64,000 bases of DNA from Methylocaldum sp002005105 (GCF_051027545.1 NZ_CP194902.1:5146001-5210000); one strand, 5' to 3'. Positions 17,586-27,048 are shown, counted from the first letter of the stretch. Numbers and translations are program-made. The notes: a model not told the origin generated them from the letters alone.

Positions 17586-18809
17586 ATGGCGCCCCCCAAA
17601 GTCTTGGCCATGGTCTTGGCCGGCGGCGCGGGAAACCGCCTTCTTCCACTCACGGCTGAACGGTCGAAACCGGCGGTTCCGTTCGGCGGCCGGTATCGCA
17701 TCGTGGATTTCGTGCTGAGCAACCTGGTCAACTCCGAAATCCATTCGATTTACCTGCTCGTCCAATACAAGTCCCAATCCTTGATCGAGCATGTGCGCAG
17801 AGCTTGGTCGATATCTCATTTGATTGCGGGACATTTCGTCACCGTCGTGCCTCCCCAGATGCGGGACGGACCAGACTGGTTCCAAAGCACCGCCGATGCT
17901 GTCCACCAGAATCTGGGGCTGATCGATCATCACCGCCCCGACGTGGTGGCCGTGTTCGGGTCCGATCACGTCTATCGCATGGACATCAATCAAATGGTCC
18001 GCTTTCATCTCGATCAACACGCGGATGTCACCGTCGCCGCTCTGCCCATGCCGCTGGAGCAATGCTCGGCCTTCGGCATCATCCGTCCCGATCATGCCGG
18101 GCGGGTGGCGGAGTTCGAGGAAAAACCGGCCAGCCCGAGGCCGATGCCCGGCAATCCCCGGAGAGCGCTCGCGTCCATGGGCAATTACATCTTCAGCACC
18201 GAGGTATTGATCGACACGCTCAAAGCCATTCGGCCGTGCAGCGAACAGGATTTCGGGCGGGACGTCCTGCCGCGGCTGATCCACACGCATAAGGTGTGCG
18301 TTTACGATTTCGCCTTGAACCAGGTTCCCGGAATCAAACCGTACGAAGAGCAGCCTTACTGGCGCGATGTCGGCACGATCGACGCTTATTTCGCGGCCCA
18401 TATGGATATGCTGGGCGAGGAGCCGCGCTTTGAAATTTTCAATCCGAGCTGGCCGATCTATTCCGACAATTATCTCGGACCGGACACCCGCATCATCGAC
18501 GGCGAAGTCCGGAACAGCATTCTCGGCGCGGGCACCATTATCCGGGGCGCCAGGATCAACCGTTCGGTGATTCGGCGCGAAGTGATCGTCGAGCCGGACG
18601 CGGATATCGACGAGTGCATCATCATGGATTACACCGTCATCGGCCGGGGCTCGAAACTTCGCCGGACCATCGTCGATCGCTACAACATCATTCCGCCCGG
18701 TTCCGTCATTGGCGACGGACGATATCTCGACAAGAACCAAAGTCCGGCATCCCCGCCCCGGATCACCATCGTACCGAAAGGCAAGCGCGGACCGGCTTCG
18801 GTCTATTGA
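17586..18809 (+). CDS. glgC: Glucose-1-phosphate adenylyltransferase (ADP-glucose pyrophosphorylase)
   Basis: Makes ADP-glucose from ATP and glucose-1-phosphate, the committed step of bacterial glycogen synthesis. A 407-residue protein. The nucleotidyltransferase domain opens with MVLAGGAGNRLLPLT then ERSKPAVPFGGRYRIVDFVLSN, the pyrophosphorylase signature; an FGSDHVYRMD segment matches the glucose-1-phosphate/metal site, and EEKP near residue 180 is the second substrate-binding lysine. A left-handed beta-helix domain (about residues 290-390, with hexapeptide-like NSILGAG and DYTVIGRG turns) closes it. No glycogen synthase or branching gene is adjacent; the phosphohexomutase at 24.8 kb could supply glucose-1-phosphate. 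The ribosome site is weak (CAGAGG). Confidence 0.93.
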   Translation: MAPPKVLAMVLAGGAGNRLLPLTAERSKPAVPFGGRYRIVDFVLSNLVNSEIHSIYLLVQYKSQSLIEHVRRAWSISHLIAGHFVTVVPPQMRDGPDWFQSTADAVHQNLGLIDHHRPDVVAVFGSDHVYRMDINQMVRFHLDQHADVTVAALPMPLEQCSAFGIIRPDHAGRVAEFEEKPASPRPMPGNPRRALASMGNYIFSTEVLIDTLKAIRPCSEQDFGRDVLPRLIHTHKVCVYDFALNQVPGIKPYEEQPYWRDVGTIDAYFAAHMDMLGEEPRFEIFNPSWPIYSDNYLGPDTRIIDGEVRNSILGAGTIIRGARINRSVIRREVIVEPDADIDECIIMDYTVIGRGSKLRRTIVDRYNIIPPGSVIGDGRYLDKNQSPASPPRITIVPKGKRGPASVY

Positions 18810-18898
18810 CCGACCGGCCGGAACGCTCCGGCTTTCCGGCGCGAACAACCCGCACCGGATACTGGCCGTGGGGCGATTGCAAGCCTTACGTCCCGACC

Positions 18899-21487
18899 TC
18901 AAGATGACGGCCCAAGCAGCGAGATCCGCCGCTCGCCGGCGCCGCCCCGAACGGCAAGGGGATGAACCGCCGGGTATTCCGGCAAGCGCGGCAGGCGGAT
19001 CGCAAACTCGCTACCCTTACCCAGTCCCTCGCTGAAAGCCCATACGTCGCCGCCGTGCATCGCCACCAGGCGTTTCACCAGGCAGAGGCCGATCCCAAGG
19101 CCTCCTTCGGCCCGGTCGAGGGTGTGATCCACCTGATAGAACAGGTCGAACAGGCTGGCTGCCTGCGCGGGATCGATGCCGCGGCCGGTGTCGCGGACCC
19201 GAATCGTGACATCGCATTCGGACGGCTCGACGGTCAGAGTGATCTGCCCCCCTTCGTCCGTGTACTTGGCGGCATTGTTGAGCAGATTCGACACCGACTG
19301 CGCCAGACGGACCAGGTCGCCCTCGACGCTGACCGGTTCCGGCGGAAGATGCACGGCGAATCGATGCCGGCGGGCCTCGATCAGCGGCCGACTGGTCTCC
19401 ACCGCCCGCTGCACGATATCGGCCAGGGCAAGCGGTTCTTTCTTGAGTTCGATCTTCCCGCGGCTGATCCGGGAGACATCCAGGAGATCGTCCACCAGCC
19501 GGGTCAAGTGCTCGACCTGGCGATCGATCACGTCTCGCGCCCATGGCAGCTTGGCATCCGCCGCCCCCAGCCTGCGCATGATTTGAACGGCGTTGCGGAT
19601 CGGCGCCAGGGGATTTCGGAGTTCATGGGCGAGCATGGCCAGGAATTCGTCCTTGCGCCGGTCGGTTTCGCGTAACGCATCTTCGGCCTGTTTGCGCTCG
19701 GTGATGTCGACCACGTGCGCCACGAATCCTCGGACCCGCCCTGCCGCATCGAGATCCGGGGAGTACGTGGCGTGAATCCAGCGCTTTCCGCCTTCGGCGT
19801 AGGACACCGGAATTTCGAAAGCGACCCGTTCTCCCGTCAGAGCCCTCTCGACATAAGGAGCGAGGGACTGCCACGCGGCTTCGCCGTGGACATCCCAGAT
19901 ACGACGCCCATACATCTCTTTACAGCCGTAACCGAACCATTGCTCATAGGCCTTGTTGACGCGGCGGTATCGGCCGTCGGCATCGATATAGGACATCAGG
20001 GCCGGGGCATTGTCCATGGTTACGTGCAAGAGGTCGCGTGCCTCCTCCGCTTCCCGTCGTGCCGCCTCCAGTTCGGCCGTGCGCTCGGCGACGCGCTGTT
20101 CCAGCGACGCATTGGCTTCCCTCAGGGCCTGCTTGGCCCGATTGATCTCGGTGACATCGATGCCGACCTCCATGATCATCGGAGAACCATCCGTGTCGGT
20201 AAACGGAAAATCGTGAATCTGGTAGTCGTAACCGTCCGGGCCGGTCCACTCCCAATCCAGAGGCGCGTCCGTCTTCAGGACCTTGAAAGTCTCACAGACC
20301 TCGCAAGGCTCGGCACGGTTGAACAGGTAGTCGTGGCAGCGCCGCCCGAATGCCTTGCCGTAGCGCTGTTCGAAGAAGCGATTGGCGAACACGATCCGGT
20401 AGTCTCGCGACAGCAATACCACGGAAACCGGAAGCGCCTGCAGCACGTCATGCAGCCGCTCGCGTTCCGCCTGCACGGCCGCGACGGCCCGGCCCAGTTC
20501 CGCGGTGCGGAGCGCCACCTGCCGGCGCAGTTGTCTGGTCCAAAGGCCCAGGAGCGCCAGCAGGACGGCAATCGCTCCCGCGCCCCAGGCGACGTGTTTG
20601 ACCGGAAACGTCGGGGTTTCGTAGATGCCCAGCCATTTCCTGTAAAGCCGATCGTACTCCCCGTTCGCCTTGACGATGGCCAGACCCTGGTCGAGACGGT
20701 CGCGCAGTTCGGTATGGCCCTTGCGCACGGCAAAGCAGAACTCCCGCCGGTAATCCCTGAGCAGCGGACCGGCTTCGATGACTCCGGCGAGCCCGCTCGT
20801 CTGCACCAGCATGTCTCCCTGCAGCCTCGGCGCCAGCACCGCGTCGTGCTGCCCCGATGCCAACAGACGAAAGCCGTCGGCCAGATTGTCGACGATCACC
20901 AGTTGATGGGTGAAGCCGCGGCTGACGAGGGCCTGGTGAGCGGCATCCGAGCGCAAGACGATGATGCTCAGGCCGCGGGCCTGGCCGACGGCATGAATGT
21001 GCGGACGATCCTTGCGGACAAAGAAACTGTCGTATCCGATGGTATGCGGCCGGGTGAATTCCACTTGCCCTTCACGTTCGTCGATGCGTGCGGCCAGGGG
21101 CAGAGCATCTAGTTCGCCCGCCTTTAAGGCTTGCCAGATGGTGTCCCATCGGCCCGGACGGAAAGTGACGGGAATATCCACCGCCGCAGCCGCCGCGGCG
21201 AACAGCTCGACGGCGAAGCCGGTCGGTCGGCCCTCGGCATCGACATCGGCATAGGGCGGAAAGCCGATCTCCGATCCGACAACGAGAGGACGATCCGGCT
21301 CGGCCCGGACCAAGCAGGGCACGATCAAGCACAGGAAGAGCGTTAGTCGCACGCTCCACGGTACGAGCCACCGCCGAAACCACGCCGCCGAGTTCAGTCC
21401 GAAACCGGCTTTCGGATGCACCCGAACGGTGGGTCGGCAAGTCTGTCCCAGGTCTTTTCGAACGGCCACGGCGATGTCCATGTTCAT
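18899..21487 (-). CDS. Sensor histidine kinase with periplasmic solute-binding domain
   Basis: An 862-residue kinase. A basic leader and hydrophobic segment (about residues 38-62) export a family 3 solute-binding-protein domain (about 65-290, beginning PLVVGSEIGFPPYADVD). A transmembrane helix follows (about 300-320), a PAS domain (about 340-445), a coiled coil (about 450-500), a second PAS (about 505-610, ending DITERKQAED), HisKA with AHELRNPLAPIRN (His621), and HATPase_c with NNAAKYT, DTGRGID and GGLGIGL. The layout recalls BvgS/EvgS-type sensors but lacks receiver and HPt domains. The ligand is probably a small polar molecule such as an amino acid. No response regulator is adjacent. It converges on glgC. 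Confidence 0.9.
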   Translation of the reverse strand: MNMDIAVAVRKDLGQTCRPTVRVHPKAGFGLNSAAWFRRWLVPWSVRLTLFLCLIVPCLVRAEPDRPLVVGSEIGFPPYADVDAEGRPTGFAVELFAAAAAAVDIPVTFRPGRWDTIWQALKAGELDALPLAARIDEREGQVEFTRPHTIGYDSFFVRKDRPHIHAVGQARGLSIIVLRSDAAHQALVSRGFTHQLVIVDNLADGFRLLASGQHDAVLAPRLQGDMLVQTSGLAGVIEAGPLLRDYRREFCFAVRKGHTELRDRLDQGLAIVKANGEYDRLYRKWLGIYETPTFPVKHVAWGAGAIAVLLALLGLWTRQLRRQVALRTAELGRAVAAVQAERERLHDVLQALPVSVVLLSRDYRIVFANRFFEQRYGKAFGRRCHDYLFNRAEPCEVCETFKVLKTDAPLDWEWTGPDGYDYQIHDFPFTDTDGSPMIMEVGIDVTEINRAKQALREANASLEQRVAERTAELEAARREAEEARDLLHVTMDNAPALMSYIDADGRYRRVNKAYEQWFGYGCKEMYGRRIWDVHGEAAWQSLAPYVERALTGERVAFEIPVSYAEGGKRWIHATYSPDLDAAGRVRGFVAHVVDITERKQAEDALRETDRRKDEFLAMLAHELRNPLAPIRNAVQIMRRLGAADAKLPWARDVIDRQVEHLTRLVDDLLDVSRISRGKIELKKEPLALADIVQRAVETSRPLIEARRHRFAVHLPPEPVSVEGDLVRLAQSVSNLLNNAAKYTDEGGQITLTVEPSECDVTIRVRDTGRGIDPAQAASLFDLFYQVDHTLDRAEGGLGIGLCLVKRLVAMHGGDVWAFSEGLGKGSEFAIRLPRLPEYPAVHPLAVRGGAGERRISLLGPSS

Positions 21488-21996
21488 TCCCTGGAAACCG
21501 CAAACAGCGCGGCGCTGTGTCTCCCAAACCGCACTGTCAGACGCATAGCGTGATTACCCCGGCCGCGCTGCTCAACTATCGCAGAGAACATGTTTGTTGT
21601 AATTCAAACAGCATTGCCCCATAGAGCGATTGTCATGCTCTAAGTTCAAAGCCCGTTTGCGATTCGTTCCGTCCCGCATACAGACGCCGGCGTCGTGCCT
21701 GAAAACCAGCGAAACGATAGAGCTTCCCTAAGAGCGCTGGTGTCCATACTGCCTGGAAGATGTGTCTACCGCAAGGTACGGGCACTCTACGCAAATTCTC
21801 GGGTCCGATGCGAATGGTCCGATGCAAAACCTGTCTAAAGGTTTTACATCTTTTTCTCCGACCGAACTTCGTGTGTCGGCTGCGAGGCCGTGCCGGATAG
21901 GCGTTTCTATCGGGGATCGTCTCGCCATAGCGGCAGCGTGGACTTGGAGGCCGCATAAACGGCGGCTGTCTCTCACATCGACAGGGATGGATAATC
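21488..21996. other. Intergenic region, divergent promoters
   Basis: 509 bases between the kinase and the beta-propeller gene. A single partial match to the Family A constant block (AATCGCAAACGG on the minus strand, about 21657-21668) is present without its hairpin. No gene is supported. Confidence 0.4.
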
Positions 21997-23112
21997 ATGA
22001 CAAACGATTACGGAAAAAGGATGCGCCTGATGGCGGTACTCAATGGCGCGGTCATGGCCTTGGCCTTACAGTCGCCCGCGGTTTCCGCCAGGACTCTCGG
22101 TATGGTGGCGGATAACACCGAATCCACGGTCACGGTATTCGATGCGGACACCGATAGCGTGCTGGGAACGGTGCCCATACCTCCGGGCACCATCGGCGAT
22201 GTGCTCATCACGCCGGATCAGAAACGGGGTTTTGTGACCAACTTCAATAATGAAGTTTCCGTCATCGACTTGACCGCATCTCCTCCCCGCCTTGCCGAGG
22301 GCACCAATCCGATTCGCATCTCCAATTTTGGCGAGGATCTGTCGATCAGCCCCGACGGCAAATATTTGGTGGCGTCCGATGGCAACGCCGTTCAACCGAT
22401 TTCGGTCATCGATATCGCCGCCCAGCGCGAAATCCAAACCTTATCGGTGGACTCCGACACCAATTCGGTGGATATCTGCCGCGACGGTTCGGTGCTGGCG
22501 ACCTCTACCAGCGGGACGGTGCGCCGGCTGACGATCGATGGCGACGGCGCCTTAACGGATACCGGCGAGGTCTTGTCTCTCAATGACGAACCCAACAACG
22601 TCTTTTGCGCCCCGGACGGTCGCTCGGGTCTCGTCGTCACCACTTTGTCCGGCGATATAACCTCGTTTACGGTGCCGGGGTTGAAGCGAGTCAATACAAG
22701 CGCCCTATCCGGGAACTTCGGAATTTCGGGCTTCGTCGATCCGGCCGGGGACCGGGTTTTTGCCAGAAGCAGCTACGACGGTTTCGTGGATGTTTTCTCT
22801 TATAAGGCCGCGACAGCGGAATTGGGCGCCAGGCCGCAGTTGTCGATTCCAATTTCGGTGACGTTCGGATTCTACGGGATGGATCAAATGGCACTGCATC
22901 CGAACAGGACCAAGCTGTACGTCCCGGAATACTTCGCCAACGCCCTGAACGTGTACGACGCCGACACCGGCGCCTTGCTGACTTCCATTACCGATCCGAA
23001 TATCGTGGAGCCGACAGGGGTAGCCGTCGCTACGCCGACCGACGGCGGCAACGATCACGATAATGATGAAGGCGACGACGACGGCGCTACGGACGGACAG
23101 CGGCGACGATAG
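21997..23112 (+). CDS. Exported YVTN-type beta-propeller protein
   Basis: A 371-residue protein with an N-terminal signal (basic start, hydrophobic segment to about residue 30, cleavage near VSA-R). The body is a series of about 40-residue blades of the YVTN/lactonase type: VTVFDADTDSVLGTVPIP, FVTNFNNEVSVIDL, LSISPDGKYLVASDG, VISVIDIAAQREIQTL and a final LNVYDADTGALLTSI. Such proteins bind surfaces or partners in the periplasm or outside; no enzymatic residues were recognised. The tail (about residues 348-371) is very acidic, with runs of Asp and Asn, and ends with QRRR, which could bind divalent cations. It seems to be transcribed alone, with a GGGATGG ribosome site. Confidence 0.78.
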   Translation: MTNDYGKRMRLMAVLNGAVMALALQSPAVSARTLGMVADNTESTVTVFDADTDSVLGTVPIPPGTIGDVLITPDQKRGFVTNFNNEVSVIDLTASPPRLAEGTNPIRISNFGEDLSISPDGKYLVASDGNAVQPISVIDIAAQREIQTLSVDSDTNSVDICRDGSVLATSTSGTVRRLTIDGDGALTDTGEVLSLNDEPNNVFCAPDGRSGLVVTTLSGDITSFTVPGLKRVNTSALSGNFGISGFVDPAGDRVFARSSYDGFVDVFSYKAATAELGARPQLSIPISVTFGFYGMDQMALHPNRTKLYVPEYFANALNVYDADTGALLTSITDPNIVEPTGVAVATPTDGGNDHDNDEGDDDGATDGQRRR

Positions 23113-23260
23113 GGTCGATGGAGCGGCACCTTTGATCGCGAACGGTGATCGCTGTGCAAACGGCCGGGAAGATTCCGTCCTAAACAGCAATCGGCGATAT
23201 CGCGGGATCGTTTTAGAAATCGCCCCGCATACCGGCAATGGCGGAACGATACGCTGACCA

Positions 23261-23303
23261 GGAAATAAAAAGTGCCGCTTCGGCCGCTTCAGGCCGAAGC
23301 GGC
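23261..23303 (-). terminator. Intrinsic terminator with the stop codon in its loop
   Basis: Read on the minus strand, GCCGCTTCGGCC, a six-base loop and GGCCGAAGCGGC form a perfect 12-bp stem (arms 23292-23303 and 23274-23285) followed by ACTTTTTATTTCC. The loop (23286-23291) contains the TGA stop of the gene ending at 23289. It should end the minus-strand transcript and could also act for the plus-strand gene. Confidence 0.85.
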
Positions 23304-24542
23304 GCTGATTTCGTCCAGCGCATTCAACAAACAATCGATCTCGTCGAAGGTGTTGTAGGCCAAAAGCCCGATTCGCAGCAGGCCGCCCGTCGATTCGACG
23401 CCCAATTTTTCGGTAAGGCCGAGCGCATAGAAATTGCCGTGCCAGGTGAAGATGCCGCGATCGCCCAATCGTTCGGCGACCGCATAGGGCGTGTGGCCGG
23501 CTAGGGTTATGGCAACGGTCGGCGTTCGCCAGTCGAAGCGAGCAGGGTCAGTTATGCCATAAAGCTTCAGGCCGGTTATTTGCAACAGGTCCTGAATCAA
23601 GCGTTCGCTCAGGCGACGTTCGTATTGCCGGCTTGCTTCCATCGCCACGATCAAGGCGTCGCGGCGGTTTTCTGGGGAAGACGAAACACGCCGGCCGAGT
23701 TCCGCCAAATAATCGATCGTCGCAATCAGCCCGGCCAAGCCTTCGTGATTCAGGGTTCCGGTTTCCCAGCACGAAGGGACTTCATCCGGAGCCGGTTGCA
23801 CTTTGTAAGGCCGAAAGCGGGCGAGATGCTCGCGTTTGCCGAACAGGATGCCGACATGCGGACCAAAAAATTTGTAGGCGGAACAAGCGAGAAAATCGCA
23901 ATCGAGGGCGCGTACGTCGATCGGGCCGTGCGGTGCGTAGTGAACCGCATCGACGAAAACCAGCGCGCCGACCGCATGGGCCAGACGTACCGCTTTAGCA
24001 ACGTCGTTGACGGTGCCGACCGCGTTGGAAGCATATCCGATCGCGACCACGCGGGTCCGCTCGCTGAGCTGCCGCTCCAGGTCGCTCATGTCGAGTGTAC
24101 AGTCTTCCAAATGGATATCGACGACACGAACCACCGCGCCGACTTCTTCCAACGCGTACCAGGGGGAAACATTCGCGTAGTGGTCTAGCCGCGTCACGAC
24201 GATTTCGTCGCCGGGCTTCAAGCTGCGCCCTATGGCTCGGCTGAAAGCGAAGGCGAGCGTGGTCATATTGGCGCCGAAGATCACTTCATCGGCACTGCAA
24301 CCCAAAAAATCCGCGACTGCGGAGCGAGCCGAGGCGATCAGCTCATCGGTCCGCCGGCTGGTGACGAAAGCGCCATGCGCATTGGCGTTCGATGTTGCCA
24401 GATAGCGGCTCATGGCATCCATCACCGATTGAGGCACTTGGGTTCCGCCGGGTCCATCGAAGAAAACGAGGCGCTGGCTGCCGATGCCTTGAGCGAGTGC
24501 CGGGAACTGGGAACGTATCCATTCGAGATCAAAAGATGCCAT
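23289..24542 (-). CDS. Cysteine-desulfurase-like aminotransferase class V protein
   Basis: A 417-residue PLP enzyme of the SufS/CsdA-related group sometimes annotated as cysteine desulfurase-like (VC1184 type). Motifs: FFDGPGGTQVP at the N-terminus, NAHGAF, FGANMTT (phosphate loop), DHYANVSPW, GYASNAVGT, VFVDAVHYAPH with the Asp that contacts the ring nitrogen (residue 198), and CSAYKFFGPH with the Schiff-base Lys224. The active-site loop of true SufS (R-x-G-x-x-C) is replaced by LLRIGLLAYNT, without cysteine, so sulfur transfer by the usual persulfide is doubtful. The substrate is unknown. The gene is alone on its strand and ends in the terminator described above. Confidence 0.8.
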   Translation of the reverse strand: MASFDLEWIRSQFPALAQGIGSQRLVFFDGPGGTQVPQSVMDAMSRYLATSNANAHGAFVTSRRTDELIASARSAVADFLGCSADEVIFGANMTTLAFAFSRAIGRSLKPGDEIVVTRLDHYANVSPWYALEEVGAVVRVVDIHLEDCTLDMSDLERQLSERTRVVAIGYASNAVGTVNDVAKAVRLAHAVGALVFVDAVHYAPHGPIDVRALDCDFLACSAYKFFGPHVGILFGKREHLARFRPYKVQPAPDEVPSCWETGTLNHEGLAGLIATIDYLAELGRRVSSSPENRRDALIVAMEASRQYERRLSERLIQDLLQITGLKLYGITDPARFDWRTPTVAITLAGHTPYAVAERLGDRGIFTWHGNFYALGLTEKLGVESTGGLLRIGLLAYNTFDEIDCLLNALDEISAASA

Positions 24543-24830
24543 GGCGGACTCCTCTGTGATACGGTCGGCCTGTCCATCGGAGCGCCAACCGGTTTTTCGT
24601 CGGTCTTAGCATTGGGCCGCGGACAGGTTAACACAAAGGATGCCGGCGAAGGATGAGACGCTCGTTTCGGTCGAATCCGGGGCGGTGGTTTCGATTTGGT
24701 TTGAAATCAGCCTGTGACCAGTTTTTCAAAGTCCGTCGTTCTCCCCGGTCGGATCTGCGCTCGGCTTGCCCAGTCGCCCGGTTGATGGAACACTTAGGCG
24801 ATATTCGAACCATGGACACACCTGCCCAAC

Positions 24831-26570
24831 ATGACATCCGTTATTCCTCGAGAAGAATCGCTTCGTTCGCGGCTGGAGCATGAGCCGCAAACACTACAAT
24901 TCGGAACCAGCGGGCGCCGTGGCCTGCTGATTCACCTCAGCCAACTGGAAATCTTCATCAACGCCCTCGCCGAGCTCGAATACCTGCAGTCGTTGCCGCT
25001 TGCCGAGGGCGGCATCGTGCGCGGCGAGGATTTCTTTTTCGCCTACGATCTGCGCCCCAGTTCCAGCCGCTTCATCGACGGGGAACCTCGGCGCGGAGAA
25101 ATTGCCCAGGCCGTCGAGCGCGCCATCCGCACCGCCGGCATGAGGCCGGTGAATCTCGGCCGCATTCCGACGCCGGCACTGACCTACTATGCCGTGTCAC
25201 GCGGCAAGGGCAGCATCATGGTGACGGGCAGCCACATCCCTTTCGACCGCAACGGTTACAAGACCAACACGTCGCGCGGGGAACTGCTGAAACAGCATGA
25301 GCAGCCCATCAACGAAAAGGTGCGGGAGGTGCGGGAAAAGCTATACGGCCAGTCTTTTGCCGATTCCCTGTTCGACGAGCAGGGGCAGTTCAAGGCTGGC
25401 CACCTCGAACTCTCCGCCGAAAGCGGCGAGGCCGCCACCGCCTACATCAAGCGCTATGCGGATTTCTTCGGTGCCGAGTCGCTGAAAGGGCTACGCCTCC
25501 TGGTGTACCAGCATTCGGCCGTGGGACGGGATCTCGTGGTCGAAATCCTGCGCGAACTCGGCGCCGAGGTCGTCGTCGCCGGGCGCAGCGAAACCTTCGT
25601 CCCGATCGATACCGAAAACATCAATGCGGAACAGCTCACGGTTATTCAGACGCTGTTCGACGAAGCCGTGGCGAAACACGGCCGGATCGATGCCGTAGTC
25701 TCCACCGATGGCGACAGCGATCGTCCGCTGATTCTCGGCGTGGATCCCGAAACCTCCGCCGTACGCTTTTTCGGGGGCGATCTGGTGGGGATGATTACGG
25801 CGGAATATTTGGGGGCAGATGCCGCGGTCGTGCCGATCAGCTGCAACGATGGCATAGACCGAGGCGCACTTAAGGACATCACCGAACCCAAGACGCGCAT
25901 CGGTTCGCCGTTCGTCATTGCCGGCATGGAAGCCGCGCGTGCGCGCGGCAAAAAAGCAGTCTGCGGCTGGGAAGCCAATGGCGGATTTCTGACCGGCTCG
26001 GATATCCTCAGGAACGGCAAGACCCTCAAGGCGCTGCCCACGCGCGACGCCGTCCTGCCCATTCTCGCCGTGCTTTGTGCCGGCCGGGAACAGGGACTCG
26101 GTCTAACCGAGCTGTTCGCTTCATTACCCAAACGCTACAGCCGCGCCGCACTGCTCAAGCAGTTTCCGAGATCGGTCGGCCTCGAGATCGTCAAACGTTT
26201 CTCGCCTTCCGAGCCAGCCATCGGCGAAGTTCGGTTCTCGCCCGACGGTACCTCGGTGCTGAGTACAGACGGCCGGAAACTCGAAACCGCGGATGTGGGA
26301 ATTCCTAAACTCGATGCGATTCGGCGGGAACTCACCGGTTTCTTCACGGCAGATCTCGGTTTCGGCGCCATTACGACCCTGAATTTCATCGACGGGGTAC
26401 GCATACGATTCGGCAACGGGGATGTGGCCCATCTGCGGCCTTCCGGCAATGCCGACGAACTGCGAATCTACGCGGTCGCGGACACTCAGGCGCGTGCCGA
26501 TGCCATCGCCGGCATGGCGGTGGCCGAACCCGACGGGATTCTGCGCCGCTTGGAGCGGTTGGTACGTTAA
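24831..26570 (+). CDS. Phosphohexomutase (phosphoglucomutase/phosphomannomutase family)
   Basis: A 579-residue alpha-D-phosphohexomutase interconverting sugar 1- and 6-phosphates. Motifs in order: LQFGTSGRRG near residue 22, AYDLRPSSSRF, the phosphoserine loop GSIMVTGSHIPFDRNGYK with catalytic Ser134 (Ile in place of the usual Asn after His), the metal loop STDGDSDRPLI, the sugar loop GWEANGGFLTGSD, and a C-terminal phosphate-binding LRPSGNADELRIY. All catalytic elements are present, so it should be active. The start at 24831 lacks a strong ribosome site. Its likely pathway partner in the window is GlgC (glucose-1-phosphate user) or the glycan locus at 42-53 kb; neither is adjacent. Confidence 0.88.
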   Translation: MTSVIPREESLRSRLEHEPQTLQFGTSGRRGLLIHLSQLEIFINALAELEYLQSLPLAEGGIVRGEDFFFAYDLRPSSSRFIDGEPRRGEIAQAVERAIRTAGMRPVNLGRIPTPALTYYAVSRGKGSIMVTGSHIPFDRNGYKTNTSRGELLKQHEQPINEKVREVREKLYGQSFADSLFDEQGQFKAGHLELSAESGEAATAYIKRYADFFGAESLKGLRLLVYQHSAVGRDLVVEILRELGAEVVVAGRSETFVPIDTENINAEQLTVIQTLFDEAVAKHGRIDAVVSTDGDSDRPLILGVDPETSAVRFFGGDLVGMITAEYLGADAAVVPISCNDGIDRGALKDITEPKTRIGSPFVIAGMEAARARGKKAVCGWEANGGFLTGSDILRNGKTLKALPTRDAVLPILAVLCAGREQGLGLTELFASLPKRYSRAALLKQFPRSVGLEIVKRFSPSEPAIGEVRFSPDGTSVLSTDGRKLETADVGIPKLDAIRRELTGFFTADLGFGAITTLNFIDGVRIRFGNGDVAHLRPSGNADELRIYAVADTQARADAIAGMAVAEPDGILRRLERLVR

Positions 26571-26661
26571 CGAGGCTTCCGGACGGGACAGAGTCGACCA
26601 CGGGTGTCGCGGTTCGGGCAAGCTAAGGCCGTGGGTCCTGAGCCCCGTCGAAGAATCGGGA

Positions 26662-26811
26662 TTATTAACCCGGCCTATAAATATAGGCCGGGTTAATCCG
26701 GGGCAGGGATGCCCCGGCGCGGCGACAAGCCGCGTGAGCCCAGGCCGGGCGTGTACCGGCTTGGGCGGCGGCCCGAAATACCAGGAGGGTATTTACGGAC
26801 CTGATTAATAA
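26662..26811 (+). repeat. 150-bp multi-hairpin element, copy 1 (Family C)
   Basis: Bounded by TTATTAA and TTAATAA, with the inverted-repeat ends extending imperfectly to about 14 bases (TTATTAACCCGGCC against TTATTAATCAGGTC). Inside are at least five hairpins in a row: GGCCTATAAATATAGGCC, CCGGGGCAGGGATGCCCCGG, GCGGCGACAAGCCGC, an imperfect CCCAGGCCGG stem, and AAATACCAGGAGGGTATTT. A second copy lies in the opposite orientation at 46176-46326. No open reading frame of note. It could be a MITE or a structured RNA; position between genes fits either. Confidence 0.8.
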
Positions 26812-26916
26812 AGCGCCCCCTTCGGAATCTACGCAGGTAAAGCAGGTTTCCCATGCTCCCGTTTGGAAACCTGCTTCACAAAACTCCCGCTTTTGCAGTT
26901 TGGCTTAGCGCCCGAA

Positions 26917-26987
26917 GTAGGTCGGCAATCCTTTGCCGACACCCGCCGTCGGCGAGGGCCTTTGTCGGCAAAGGATTGCCGACCTAC
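26917..26987. repeat. Family B palindromic repeat pair
   Basis: GTAGGTCGGCAATCCTTTGC plus CGAC on the left, a 20-odd base spacer, and GTCGGCAAAGGATTGCCGAC plus CTAC on the right. Both halves are perfect hairpins and are inverted relative to each other. Confidence 0.8.
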
Positions 26988-27048
26988 ACATTGCGATGCC
27001 CACTGCTAAACCGCGGTGAAAAATGCGCGAGGACTTTTCCGCTCCATC

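Larger units (their letters stand above)
26571..27048. other. Intergenic region made of repeat elements
   Basis: 478 bases holding the 150-bp multi-hairpin element at 26662-26811 and a Family B pair at 26917-26987. No gene is supported. Confidence 0.6.

Noticed and set aside
17580..18902. Minus-strand frame of 440 codons opposite glgC
   Set aside because: Shadow of a clear GlgC coding sequence; no family pattern.
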